A stretch of DNA of 64,000 nucleotides from Halobacteriovorax sp. GB3 (GTDB lineage Bacteria; Bdellovibrionota; Bacteriovoracia; Bacteriovoracales; Bacteriovoracaceae), in the NCBI RefSeq assembly GCF_028649655.1, contig NZ_JAQSLN010000002.1:62001-126000 (forward strand), given 5' to 3'. The stretch's first letter is position 1. Each line of letters starts with the position of its first letter. This document shows positions 37,001-44,314 of the stretch, in pieces. The translations under genes were made by a program, and so were the position numbers. Below the pieces are notes generated by a model, which saw only the letters and a list, made by a program, of their open reading frames with translations, made no database searches and was not told the DNA's origin.

Positions 37001-40000
37001 AAATCCATGGATCAGTGGTTCTCCAACGACTTTCTTGGCCTCAGGTCAAAACCTCACACTGTCTGGTGGTACTTATAATTTAAGTGTTGAAACAGTTAAC
37101 TCTGGACCACTAACACTTAGAATTCAAAGTGCATCTGCTGGGACAATTGGTCAAACAGCTTCAACGACAATTGATCCAGGTGCGATTACATTCTTTAGAG
37201 TTATTGAGCCAAATGTTGGTAAGGTTTCAAACCCAGCTAATACGGACTTAAAAGTTGCAATTGATATTGAAGCTCTCGATAGAGGGTATAACAGAATTAC
37301 AAACTTTACTTCTGGTGTCGCCATTGGACAGTTGCAAGTTCAGTCTGTTGCTACTTCAGATATCACTCAAACTGATATTACAACGTCATCAACTTATTCT
37401 GATGAGAATACGCCATACGAACAATCAATGGATATCATTTCATTCACAAATGGTCTCTCTAAGGCATACATTAAATCTAAGGCGGTTGCTCAGTATGACA
37501 TCAATTTAAATGTTACTCTTGGTGGAACATCTCTTTATGATGGTGCGAAGAGAATTGAATTTGAACCAGGTGGAACGAGTAAGATTATCTTCTCATCTGC
37601 TCCAACACAAAATAGAGCGGATTTAACTTTTAACGTTACTCTTCAAGCACAAGATGCTTTTGGAAACGCGACTCCTGATTTTACTGGGAAAGTGAAGCTG
37701 AAGCAATCTTCTGGTACTGGCTGTACGATCCCGAACGATACAGTTGATTTTGTTTCAGGATCTTATACATTTACAGGTGCTGAAGCCATTCAATGTACTG
37801 TTGCTGGAGATATTCAGCTTGGTGTTGAAAATGGATTTGGTACAACTGTCTCTGATATGACAGCTGTTGCTCCAATTTCAATTAAGCACGGGCAGACAAA
37901 CTTACAATTTTTCTTATACCCAATTACTGACACTCAAGTTAGTAATAGTACGGAAAAAGATGTAACAATAGAGCTTCGTGACCAATACGGTAACTTCGCT
38001 AATACAATGGCCTCAAGTTATGATGTTAACTTAACGGCTGCTAGTGATGACAACGCTCAAATCTATATTGATTCAAGTTCGATGTCTTCAGGAACAAGAC
38101 TTGTAACACTACCTGCTTTAAATGGTAAAGCTGTTCTCAAAATGAGATCGACAAAGGCCATGGCCGCAACTCTGAATCTTTCAGATGCCGGAACGGGATT
38201 CCCTAGAAATCCATCAGCGGGTAGAAGTTTTAACTTCACGCCAGGTGTTGCTTCTAAACTTAGATATCAAACGGCCTCACTGACTCAGCAAACGACTGAT
38301 TCATTTGCACTAGAGATTCACGCACTTGATGAATTTGATAACGTTGCTCCAACTTTTGGAACATCTGTTACTGTTCAAGCAAGTGATAATACAGATCTCG
38401 CTGTAGGATCAACTGGTCTTGTGGCCATGAGTAGTGGTAAGGGAACAGTTAATATTCAAAGAACATCACCTACAAGTGGTTCTCCTGTAACGTTCTCTCT
38501 CGTTGGTCCTGCTGGAATTGATGTGACAACTTCATTTGTTCTTACTGTTTTAGCTGGTCCTCCAAGTAAAGTTAGAATCGAAGACTTAACGACTCCGGTT
38601 GGAAGTAGAAATGTTGACCACCCAGGTATTCCAGTTAACGTGACTCTTGTTGACCAGTATGACAACCCAACTCTTCCTTCAAGTGGAAGTGTTAATGTCA
38701 CAATGAGTGTAAACTCTGGTCCAAATGCTGTTTGGAATGACTCGGCCATTGCTGATACGGTTGTTACGTGGACAAGTGCAACTCCAGAAACACAAACGAG
38801 ACAGATTACTTCTCAACAAGTTGGAAATGCAAATATTGGATTTACTTCGGCAACTCCAAGTTCTATTGATATTACACATAATATTTTCTTGAACTTCGCT
38901 CACGGTGCAGCTTCTCAATATGTCTTTGGAACCCTTCCAACAAACCCTGGAACGGACCAAACGGCAGTAGTAAATGTTAGACTTGCTGACCAGTACGGAA
39001 ATACATGTACTTCAGAGAGTTCTAAGAGTGTAACTTTAAACGGAACAAGTGTTGGTGGTATTGCCGGTACAATTTCAGGAACGGGAATTTCCACTCAATT
39101 CGCTTCTGGTGTCGCTGGATTTAATGTTAAGTCAGCAACAAGACAAGATATTCAACTTTCTGTTGTTGATAGTTCTGGAGACGGTCATGCCATACCTGCG
39201 AATCAAACGATTAACTTTGTTTGGGGAGCTCCATTTAAAATTGCTTGGAAAACTCTACCAACACCTGTTCAAGTTGGAAACGTATGGACGGTTGAAGCTC
39301 AAATTGAGGATTCAAACTCAAACGTTCTTCTTGAATATAGTGGTAGTGTAAACCTTGCGACTTCATTTGCTGGTGCAACTCAGCCTGATGGAAGCACTCC
39401 ACCAGATCCTACTGGTGGTGGAACTGTTGCCTTCTCAAGTGGTGTAGCCGCTTGGAACCTTTCTGGTAATGGTGCCGGTAACTTAACGCTGACAGCTTCT
39501 AAAGCTTCAGGTGATGGAAGTCCAGGAAATGCAAATGGTGTTATGGTTGTTGAACCAGCTTCACCATCTAAAATCTTTATTGCTCCTCCGGGAAGTTCTG
39601 GGATTATTTCTCAAGCAACGACTGTTCAGACGATTCTTCTTGATTCATTTGGTAACGAGTCGAAATACAACGGAACAATCACTTTTGATGTTAGAGCATC
39701 TCAGTCTCAAACTCCTACAGCAAGTGATGGTTATCATGATGTTGCAACGAACCCAACATCTCGTGCAATTACATTTACAAATGAGTCTCAAGCGACTTTT
39801 AAAATTAGAAAGACAACTCACGGTTACGTTAACGTTTATGTACCTTCTCCTCCGGGTGGAATGAGTATGCAAAATTCTAACGGAATCGATTTCCACTTCC
39901 AGCCGGGTGATCCAGTTGAGTATGCTCTTGAGCTACCTGCAAAACCAGCAGATGCTCTTTTCCACTCGACAGTATCGAGTGGAGATAGAGATGCTGCCCA

Positions 40001-43000
40001 CGCTGTATCAGGTGTACCTGTAACAGTTCAAGTAAAGGCCGTAGACGTAACAGGTGCTGTTGCTTCTACTTGGGGTGGGGTTGTTAAAGTATCTGTTTCT
40101 GGAAACGGAAGATTAATTTCTAACGAGCTTGTCAGTCTTACAAGTGGTCAAGGATCATTTGAATTATTCAATGAATATCCTGAAGATGTGACGATTACTC
40201 TTGAAGATCAATCTTCTGATAATCTAGGAGATACTCTTGCTGAATGTACTGTTTTAAATACTTGTCAGCAGACTCTTGTTGTTAAGAGATCGAGAGCAAA
40301 AGAAGTTAAGCTCACAAGTAATGTTTCGACGATTAGAGCTTACTCTACGAACGGCCAGGATAATATTACATTTACTGCAACTGTTTATGATGAGTCTGAC
40401 AACGTCTTTACAAGTTATCGTGGTGATTTATATGGAACTGGTTGTTACGGATTTAATGGTGGACGTTATGTAGAAGTTCGAAATGGTGTTGGTACGAAGT
40501 CTTGTTGGGATAGATACCAGGCTACTGATACATTCTCCGTTTCTAAACACGAAGATTACACTGGTGCATTACCAATTGCTATGGATTCAATTACCTTTAA
40601 TACAATCCACAATACTCCAACTAGAGCTTATTTGTACTGTCCAGATGATTCTGTTGCTCCAACTGATGGAGTTGAAAGATGTTATCACAGATTAACTGAT
40701 AATTTTGGTAGCGGAGTAGTTGGAAGTTGGGGGAATGCAATCAATGATTCCGATGGTTATACTATCGACATTGAGTTACGTGATAATGGCGGAACAATTA
40801 ATCCTAACTCAATCTACTATACAGATGTAAATGATGATGGAATCTTTGATCCTGCCGATCAAGCAACTGCTAATACTTCTGGTGGGACACTTGATCTAAC
40901 TGGAACAGACGGTCAGCGAAATTTCTTTGTTAACAATACACAAGAAGAGTTTGTCGTCATTAATATGGCAAATATCCAATACACTGGTGGTACGTGGACC
41001 GCTGGTCAAATTAGTGCAATTAGTATTCAAAACACTCAAACGGTTTACTTTACACCAGCTCAAACTACTGAAGTAGAGTTGACTGTAACTGAAAACCCAG
41101 CTGCACCTAATCCAACGCAGGATAACTCTGAGTATTTTACAGCGACACTGACTGCGAAAACGGCAAGTGGAGCGACTTCAACAGCTGAAGATGGATTCAT
41201 CTATGTTGATATTATTACTACAGGTGTTGCAAATCCTATTGATACATCGAAAGTTTATCTAGAGAAAAATAATGCCGGTTCATTCAGTCAATCGACAAGT
41301 GAACTTGTTCAATTTGTTAATGGTATTGCGACAGTAAATATCGCCTCTAGAGTAACAGGTGATATCAAGATTAGAATGAGAGATCCTGGAACATCTGGTT
41401 GGACATTTACAAATAATGAACCAACAAAGACATTTGTTCCTAATCCTGCAACGAAGTTCATCAATCAAGACGTTGCTACAACAAGATTTGCAGACAGTAC
41501 AACTCAAACGATTACTGTGTATGCAACGGATGCAAACGACAACATTGATACGAACTTCAGCAATAATGTTAACGTGACGTTTACTCTCGGTGGAGTTGAT
41601 AAGCGATCTACAATTACGAATCTTTCTTCTAATCAGATTGCGTTCACTAATGGTGTGGCAACACTTAATGTTGTGACAAATGAGCCTGGAAGTTATGCTT
41701 TAACAGTTGGACCGTTTACTGGTGTAACCGCTGATAGTGATAACTATAGTTTCAGCGCACCAGATCCTGATGTCATCATTAGATCAGATTCAAATACAGT
41801 TGCTGGTGGATCTGTGACAATTGATGTGAGAGCGCAGAAGTCAAATGGTGTGCTTGCTTCATCATTCAATGGTTTCTACAACATTACGTACAAGTTAAAT
41901 GGTGCTGGAACAGTTATCAATGATGGTTCAATCGATGATAGTTCTGATAACGTAGCGCTTTCTAGTGGTGTTGGACAATTTACAGTTACTTCTTCTAAGG
42001 CCCAAACTGTTGATATTGAATTCAGTCAGGTCTTTACAAGTGGTCCAAGTCCAACATTTGCGACACTTACAGTGATCTTTGGAAGTGGTGCTCCATCTGA
42101 AATGGTAATCACTCAGCAGCCGGTAGGTAATGTTGTTACAAATACAAATCTATCTCAATCTCTTGTGATTGAACTAAGAGACTCAGATGGAAATGTAGTA
42201 ACAGATGCTACGAATACAATTACTCTAGAAGGTCACGTAGGAGCTGGTTGTTCAAGTATTGATAACACGAACTTCTCTTACAATGGCGGTTCAGGTGGTA
42301 AAACACCAACTAGTGGAGTTGTAACATTCAATGCAATTCAATCGGCAATTGGTCAGACAATGTCGATCAAGATTAAAGACTCTTCTGGGGCCATCTCTCC
42401 AGTTTGTACAAATAGTTTCTCTGTCTATGAGCCATTAGCAACAACTCTTGTTGGTTCTGCTACGGTAAATTCTAAAGATGAGAGAATTATAGAGTTAAGT
42501 GGTGGTGTGCCGCCACTAAGTGTTCAGTCTTTAACGACAACGACGACTTCAACGGCTGTGATTGTTACAAGTGCTGATCCAAGCTGTAGTGTTGCTCAGT
42601 GTGTGAAGTATACGGCAGGTACAAATAATAGTGCTGAAAGTATTGTGATTGCTGATGGGGCATCGAATACAGATACGATTAACCTGACGCTGACAACGCC
42701 AACATTTGAGTTCCTAAATGCGGATAATGCTGATGTTGTAATGGGATCACCACACGATCTTGGTCAGATTACAAATACTGGTACTTTCTCAAGAACTGTG
42801 AAGATTAAAAACACTGGCTCAATTACTTCTGGTGCTTTAAGTCTCACACTGACTGAAGATAACGCTAATATTTGGTCACTGACTGATGTTGATTGTATTG
42901 GAACAGATTTAGCAACAAATGGAACGTGTACTGTTGATGTTAACTTCCATGCTGACTCTTCTGAAGCTGCTGGATCGTATAGTGCTACTCTTGAAGTTAA

Positions 43001-43412
43001 GGGGCCAAATGATGCTGGTCTTCAGACTATTCAGATCGATGCTGAGAAATTACCACCAGTTAGCTTCCTTGATAGTGGAAATAGCCCACTCTCAACTACG
43101 CTTAATATGGGGGCTTTCTCAAATACTTCTGATAATAACGTAACGATTAGAGTGAAACATGCCGATACAGCAGGTACGAGCTCTGGTAGTTTAACTGTTG
43201 CTAATACGCCAGATTTTGCTGATATGTGGACGATTACAAGTGATGGATGTACAGGTCAAAATCTTGCTGCATCAGGAACTTGTGACATTGTTTTAAGATT
43301 TAACTCTCAGACGGGTAGCCAGTCTGCTGGAACATACTCTACATCACTTCAAGTGAGTGGAGCTAATGTGGGACAAAGTGCAATTACTGTCCAAGCAACT
43401 AAGAATCCTTAG
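25074..43412 (+). CDS. Giant multi-domain surface lipoprotein, 6112 residues
   Basis: Probable outer-membrane-anchored adhesin of about 0.6 MDa. The leader ends FFTAC (lipobox, Cys18 from the ATG at 25074); a TTG at 25068 is less likely. After a Big_1/invasin-like region, about 45 modules of roughly 130 residues follow. Each opens with F.PG.P..F.I, carries a turn motif D-x-(Y/F/G)-G-N (DTYGNP, DQYGNI, DAFGNA) near the middle, and ends with a strand such as AETVNLTL. This is the layout of bacterial Ig-like/invasin repeats. A calcium-loop motif DVNDDGIFD lies near 40826-40852. The last 230 residues are two ASPM-SPD-2-Hydin-like domains, each with a Cys pair. Ser, Thr and Gly are abundant. No sortase, autotransporter or RTX signal is seen. 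The sigma-28-like promoter and the divergent motor operon hint at a role in surface motility or prey contact, which is inference. Confidence 0.9.
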   Translation: MKLLKLILLSSVLVFFTACMGAGNTELEQATFGLKLTVLSGDGQVLEDPSSLADEVVVKLTNASDDSPVANASISFVLENADSGAKVLTTSAITSSAGIAKTKVVGADDFGKKAIIRVLATGTGLEEVVVVSIRNKIIPTKIAILDPPANVVAGIPFDLQLRLVDDNGRVSEEPDFNTEISVDFSSISGNISDSSRFNKTNPADRIVKFVEGVGVLTAVTYTTAEDLTITLRDHGKIPELEAITQRAMNISEVKTMRIVPSSPTRMQLDDPTDGTTDDTIAVVGKLYDQYDNFAYNYSNACQARYTVAGDNLNQAWIVDSADPSARNQTGIATFNGGRGQVNVKDTNVETVTITINNVTLGCGGLSNYGTAQDVRFDVGQVAKIEIRAPVPDTKRTTEEISLLLEATDAGGNFVSSYNGKVGIEFDPACSATINIADHDGTNKASLNLGTKTVRVSNTNLDRKPTEECTVSLSSTTDTTGIDLTSSQKIYFTPGLPKQFAFVQTNYTGEVGWGTLASQRNPTTIDVEVLDTYGNPVTTYSGGGVDIESDGTTEISTTDADGSTNPKTISIAANGKGTATVWGLKNETVTLKFTNGPAGMRFTTGNSENVPVDNLGNSTSSLYFKWGIPSYIEIVEPTDGSVDAAIPLTITAYDYGGNQVNDYGTAGTPISEIQVVADSGTAVFDGPVSFVGGQSTVNVSNTVEETVNLSLNFRSGVTSYKNSKGQDINITDAVKANKDVYFKWGTVGRKFVITDPPDTNVDTFARLRVQVVDQFNNPVRDYGCGGDTQDVAIAVNGTARLSQASTTNHTDDPTYTALSQTEFVDIKLQTGSCPITNTTSDASYGDVFLFNRSIAPFGSDFQTVGVTMSDSDGTGYSLTPTGGVISVNFAPGTHTTYNILDSVGTVDAPIRVPVQAVDQFGNLAVTYVENDAVTFRWVDQKNADINLDADNNPTTTADNRASGDLFVDFLSGDRGEGYIYLSDTVSESITVGLELKSGYTTSKTATILFNSGVVTNFAIVPPSDPSTITTDDKVLFNIRALDQYGNINTSYEDDIKVSVNKSAGILTNPTETDPTNFTTVTNRVVDISSGVGTIYVYDPVKETVTMSMIDELGRTLTLPSIDVDFLHGQPVTANIAQVDSTQFNYPSLISSNVNADTPGLVTVEIRDQNGNIADTFTDDVNLVIRSGNAELVASAPAQNDIPNTGLNQTRRVNISSGVGTLYVNSRAVGAVTLHLDDSIASTGLTMVPSSVDTPITLNVQHGTAERFGIYLPTDIPMTPGQLGTLPSGVYTGNTDNDVVVAVNVYDHYHNLATSFGGDVTLTVDKNAIIDSTSIPVSSNYVDTKNVKLTMVNGTAVFDIYDYQVENSVSVTLSGSLGTNAGNLDTSHARLINFTFGAPSYFAIVKPGVDAIVDNPSSINVEVRDQRHNVITSGFQGSVDFTVDGSAFLNDASDINPTTGLVASPMKTRTITFGPTSTGVESINVYDRTSETVTFSLSNGSETAPGTNSLAVVDAKNPAELKNQYFAPGAEKDFQIQTPATIDGDGNHVTADNSLVIEVRAFDKYGNFKNDLTAADLIQLQLSLSGRVVGADDITPIADDKIDFGGSFPQGVGRIKIRDTVAETIDLTLADHLGRGYTGNTVQVKVRHGNAYDFIISNALGSNDSGTNPTLATRADVEIDVEVTARDAFQNTVENFAGKANLAFISGTAGASFPSGQTISTWTNGVGQIAFTKTVVGDVTVEVQDHVDAPTMLNTDPSAQRTITIVHGLPNKFAFLAPTPPIRAGEEIAVTIEAQDVHGNKALSYGGAGKDVQVEYRNGVGTIKDGASFVSGPLTYELSAGSATVILKKEAFAATSYPNTDETIQLGFLTASDGSMDVTDTESITFTPNDPVELIVVVDPTLNTEGAGPFSIDSDVSVRLEARDAYGNFNDEYTGTVNFTSNKDSWIYQDSVSWASQNRTIQSENISITGGAKIVKVADLTAETSVTLGLNTPVGGSISTLTPAQIDFMHGVGTTYNIIFVAQPAATTPTFTTDKQRGVQLQVLDQGGNIVLNHATHDVRMTHNGVDANFTGDDGADEGKVSVTNGTADFFFDSRRTGNITLGIDPALYDSSLSLATRQVKIDPGTVSTLAIVAPASTTADTLLISDNTYTQPACGAAVPGAAPCPKPTDILRVEPRDKYGNVNNIEGAGKTYDVTLKAIDTATLQERWSENVKITEGKTYLNDGVTLFNQQLIRAENVRFTLSAPTPSSQLDEDGNTVNIDVTSNPTATINPGVPAKIWIVQPTNNSIDNPIEVTVEVQDGHDIDGNGNGNLVPTAPDYAVDFTLSSASGLPVWNGKGTNDPRDSDTTDTISGDTITIKKGVGVFNLESTRAESVDIGLTAAPGGVPSRLNDGDSNVFFGVSGQTKTVVFSPGIPNNYKISPPANGTLYDAAEGDELKRFNFEVKAYDRGGNFKNTVNGSVIVDASIADGTVTLYNSDESQSGTGSLIINLVNGVGNVKFTTTKSGTVALSLRKDEVTPDPVGIDVDSTSFNVTVSPGPVTVIALDDPVDIRTTTSNSMADVSDNTKMSTTSVVARAYDTFGNFNNAFTGSVLTLASDSANMEMIKVVDSTASTDLSFSNGQASLLVRNKTAETVNLTLNDTYNQFSGVNITATQNVVFSPGPVSQVSLEVPASSEAPGTTLLDTDGNETFTVRLRDIYGNPNTDATEGTLTNELNLSLTLETNSTGDFDSSPGMTTKVQSFSNGVGTFTVQLRKFGNDRYDAASISNLGRESGMEHITVNIDSSASSLANYNNIASRKIYFKNGGANFITLDDPDPLADKTIDDTVTVRLKARDLYGNLDIGHGTPPINTVNLTVDGNAIINGSSNSEMIAITNGVGTATVTNTVAETVNLNLGAGSEPISGTPLAPPVSTDYSRTQDLLFSPGAVTSFAFAASKQTSGSIVSSANVGTVTNDSTPERITVDNAAEFYLYAIDQGGNIVPTFNENDRISISANKGATVNTAESTYGDFIAGESKVTVSHTVDEVVRLTINKLNGADSSVTTNNIDIDFDHGLTSTFAWNVPTGLTVDNVANVVVQAQDQYGNNNDNYAGQLTFSGAEAVNDPLIIREPYISSDANDTDPSDNSHLQQAGGYQATMSGGSLTLNLMALRSTQYNLNIDAADETSDSNGSLSRPSTTIAYQPGFPINFEIYEITDGSYSPYTSSGTINIIRASDGSTLNTDKFARIGIQALDRGGNRSLGYTQPNALSLTSSPNTNVDFILPGGATWNAGGGNGQSSIILGFLDGTGVVEAEMRSKDDSTFSLSLGSLVTGTEKNAGNKQITFAPGQFRQVAFPGSNVSTVKADATFPLNIEARDNFNNLATDYTGFVRVGLETSPGTIVFPGDAGFPADVVFPAGDGGRENGVIEIVNGVGSLAGFEGHTAGDVVKLVIVEDTFDFDQSGGIGPTTFSHSVTVTAGDPASIVYASTINDVVVDNDASFTLNVVDTYGNLCNTTNGTIDVHVNGATYGVSQKTISTAPVTGSSGASTSPSPGNSVSFTNGTGTYNIHSQRADTVTVTISNPTIAGFSPVIPTPTRNFTFLPDTAQVINFVQSDYETDATPGNEKVGVDHAIYLAATDQFGNIANHNGSVTIVAAAPANMDLAAPGTVTFTNGRATQNIRSSITHTANLSLTASGGLTATDTYSVTFTPGDPHHMAFGNTVSDVVVGNSTSVILRVEDEFNNLCTQTSGNVELVIDAQATLDSNVKIGGSGGTASASAPTGNTTALTNGTVTLSLYSEKSDIVNLSMKNASFTLAGSTPYPSSVNFNFLPGNPVDIKFKAADYATSRTSGSTVAGTAYSIYLVARDQYQNTANFNGTVALNSNHTMDLAANGTVTFTNGRGTQDVNSSVMNHSVSLSLGAVSGAGSASITDLAETFALDIDHGAVDHFEFTMTPRGGGGNYTIDEVIGYTIDAVDVYGNLNNDFNGSVNVQSTQNSAVQNPWISGSPTTFLASGQNLTLSGGTYNLSVETVNSGPLTLRIQSASAGTIGQTASTTIDPGAITFFRVIEPNVGKVSNPANTDLKVAIDIEALDRGYNRITNFTSGVAIGQLQVQSVATSDITQTDITTSSTYSDENTPYEQSMDIISFTNGLSKAYIKSKAVAQYDINLNVTLGGTSLYDGAKRIEFEPGGTSKIIFSSAPTQNRADLTFNVTLQAQDAFGNATPDFTGKVKLKQSSGTGCTIPNDTVDFVSGSYTFTGAEAIQCTVAGDIQLGVENGFGTTVSDMTAVAPISIKHGQTNLQFFLYPITDTQVSNSTEKDVTIELRDQYGNFANTMASSYDVNLTAASDDNAQIYIDSSSMSSGTRLVTLPALNGKAVLKMRSTKAMAATLNLSDAGTGFPRNPSAGRSFNFTPGVASKLRYQTASLTQQTTDSFALEIHALDEFDNVAPTFGTSVTVQASDNTDLAVGSTGLVAMSSGKGTVNIQRTSPTSGSPVTFSLVGPAGIDVTTSFVLTVLAGPPSKVRIEDLTTPVGSRNVDHPGIPVNVTLVDQYDNPTLPSSGSVNVTMSVNSGPNAVWNDSAIADTVVTWTSATPETQTRQITSQQVGNANIGFTSATPSSIDITHNIFLNFAHGAASQYVFGTLPTNPGTDQTAVVNVRLADQYGNTCTSESSKSVTLNGTSVGGIAGTISGTGISTQFASGVAGFNVKSATRQDIQLSVVDSSGDGHAIPANQTINFVWGAPFKIAWKTLPTPVQVGNVWTVEAQIEDSNSNVLLEYSGSVNLATSFAGATQPDGSTPPDPTGGGTVAFSSGVAAWNLSGNGAGNLTLTASKASGDGSPGNANGVMVVEPASPSKIFIAPPGSSGIISQATTVQTILLDSFGNESKYNGTITFDVRASQSQTPTASDGYHDVATNPTSRAITFTNESQATFKIRKTTHGYVNVYVPSPPGGMSMQNSNGIDFHFQPGDPVEYALELPAKPADALFHSTVSSGDRDAAHAVSGVPVTVQVKAVDVTGAVASTWGGVVKVSVSGNGRLISNELVSLTSGQGSFELFNEYPEDVTITLEDQSSDNLGDTLAECTVLNTCQQTLVVKRSRAKEVKLTSNVSTIRAYSTNGQDNITFTATVYDESDNVFTSYRGDLYGTGCYGFNGGRYVEVRNGVGTKSCWDRYQATDTFSVSKHEDYTGALPIAMDSITFNTIHNTPTRAYLYCPDDSVAPTDGVERCYHRLTDNFGSGVVGSWGNAINDSDGYTIDIELRDNGGTINPNSIYYTDVNDDGIFDPADQATANTSGGTLDLTGTDGQRNFFVNNTQEEFVVINMANIQYTGGTWTAGQISAISIQNTQTVYFTPAQTTEVELTVTENPAAPNPTQDNSEYFTATLTAKTASGATSTAEDGFIYVDIITTGVANPIDTSKVYLEKNNAGSFSQSTSELVQFVNGIATVNIASRVTGDIKIRMRDPGTSGWTFTNNEPTKTFVPNPATKFINQDVATTRFADSTTQTITVYATDANDNIDTNFSNNVNVTFTLGGVDKRSTITNLSSNQIAFTNGVATLNVVTNEPGSYALTVGPFTGVTADSDNYSFSAPDPDVIIRSDSNTVAGGSVTIDVRAQKSNGVLASSFNGFYNITYKLNGAGTVINDGSIDDSSDNVALSSGVGQFTVTSSKAQTVDIEFSQVFTSGPSPTFATLTVIFGSGAPSEMVITQQPVGNVVTNTNLSQSLVIELRDSDGNVVTDATNTITLEGHVGAGCSSIDNTNFSYNGGSGGKTPTSGVVTFNAIQSAIGQTMSIKIKDSSGAISPVCTNSFSVYEPLATTLVGSATVNSKDERIIELSGGVPPLSVQSLTTTTTSTAVIVTSADPSCSVAQCVKYTAGTNNSAESIVIADGASNTDTINLTLTTPTFEFLNADNADVVMGSPHDLGQITNTGTFSRTVKIKNTGSITSGALSLTLTEDNANIWSLTDVDCIGTDLATNGTCTVDVNFHADSSEAAGSYSATLEVKGPNDAGLQTIQIDAEKLPPVSFLDSGNSPLSTTLNMGAFSNTSDNNVTIRVKHADTAGTSSGSLTVANTPDFADMWTITSDGCTGQNLAASGTCDIVLRFNSQTGSQSAGTYSTSLQVSGANVGQSAITVQATKNP
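25700..42400 (+). repeat. Array of about 45 diverged Ig-like modules within the giant lipoprotein
   Basis: Reading the translation I count about 45 occurrences of the D-x-x-G/N-N turn at intervals of about 110-150 residues, from DDNGRV to RDSDGN. Examples are DQYDNF, DAGGNF, DTYGNP, DQFGNL, DKYGNF, DRGGNR and DEFDNV. Modules are strongly diverged, so the array is not a simple nucleotide repeat and should not be recombination-prone except in the recent duplication noted separately. Confidence 0.8.
35435..36815 (+). repeat. Tandem duplication of a two-module unit (about 2 x 690 bases)
   Basis: Two consecutive bimodular units resemble each other more than their neighbours. Unit 1 has INDVVVDNDASF, VVDTYGNLCNTT and MDLAAPGTVTFTNGRATQ. 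Unit 2 has VSDVVVGNSTSV, VEDEFNNLCTQT and MDLAANGTVTFTNGRGTQ. The order A-B-A'-B' shows that pairs of modules were duplicated. Boundaries are estimated. Confidence 0.7.
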
Positions 43413-43420
43413 GAGACAAA

Positions 43421-44293
43421 ATGAATAGTAAGATCAATCTTTTTGCCTTATCGATACTTATCTCAGGCTCTGCTTTTGCAGAGTCCCTGAGTTGTTATGA
43501 TCAAGGGTTAAAATACTCTTCTCAAATAAGTGAAGATGCCGTCAATTCGATTTCATCTTATTGTTTAGATCAAGTCTATTCAATTGCTCCTAATTTAAAT
43601 GAGAACAATAGAGCTCCAGCATCTCTTTCAAATAATACCTTTCCAAAGAATTATGAGATCAACCGAGAAAAGAAGATTGAGGTCTTTTCATTGGAAAATA
43701 TTCTCGTCGTTAGAAAGGACGGTAAAGAAAATATCTACGCCGGTTCTAAAACTGGCCTCAAGTTTATTGAAGCTGTCACTGTAGACCCTTCAGGAGATAC
43801 GGTTGCCGTACTCAATAGGGGCAGCTCTAGTAAGCAAGTTCTCGTATTTTCAACGAAATACTCTGGAAACATACGACCACAGTCGGTTATTTCAGGTAAA
43901 GAAATTAATCCGATTAACTCAATTGCTTTTAGCCAAAATGGTAAAGAAATCTATTTGAATGATGGTGTAAATAAGAAGCTTCTCTCGGTTGAAAAAGAGA
44001 AGGATTCAAGAAAGCAAGACCCTGCTTTACACCCAGTTTTTAATGAGAGACTTGTTTTTAATAAAAAAGATGAAGTTAGTTATATCAAGTCTTCTGGAGA
44101 TGACTTTCTCTACCTAAATGGTCAATTTCTTCATTCTGTAGCGAAGACATTTGATAAGGGAAATTGGACACTTGATCTCTCTGTTGTTGGAGCAACAAAT
44201 CCTAAAGGATTTTACGTTTCAAACTCTGGAAAAGAGATCAAAATTGTGACAAATAAAAATGGTGTAAAAACTGTCCAGTTCCCAGGCAAGTAA
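43421..44293 (+). CDS. Exported beta-propeller-like protein, unknown function
   Basis: Not recognised. A signal peptide (residues 1-20, ending AFA) is followed by a short segment with two Cys (CYDQGL and YCLDQV) that may form a disulfide. Repeated strand motifs then resemble blades of a propeller: VTVDPSGDTVAVLNRG, NSIAFSQNGKEIYLNDG and FYVSNSGKEIKIV each have the hydrophobic-x-S/P-x-G-x-x-hydrophobic pattern of WD40/YncE-like blades. About four blades are seen, so the fold may be incomplete or open. It starts eight bases after the giant lipoprotein stop, with TAGGAG upstream, so it is very likely in the same transcript and could be a chaperone or partner of that protein. Confidence 0.7.
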   Translation: MNSKINLFALSILISGSAFAESLSCYDQGLKYSSQISEDAVNSISSYCLDQVYSIAPNLNENNRAPASLSNNTFPKNYEINREKKIEVFSLENILVVRKDGKENIYAGSKTGLKFIEAVTVDPSGDTVAVLNRGSSSKQVLVFSTKYSGNIRPQSVISGKEINPINSIAFSQNGKEIYLNDGVNKKLLSVEKEKDSRKQDPALHPVFNERLVFNKKDEVSYIKSSGDDFLYLNGQFLHSVAKTFDKGNWTLDLSVVGATNPKGFYVSNSGKEIKIVTNKNGVKTVQFPGK

Positions 44294-44314
44294 GCGATTT
44301 GTTATACTTTGTTT

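Noticed and set aside
26170-41507. Several open frames of 60-125 codons on both strands inside the giant gene
   Set aside because: They lack Shine-Dalgarno sites and protein-like composition, and lie within one continuous well-supported reading frame; they are by-products of its codon usage.
25700-42400. CRISPR-like or satellite repeat array
   Set aside because: Repetition exists at protein level only (about 130-residue modules); there are no short identical DNA repeats with unique spacers.
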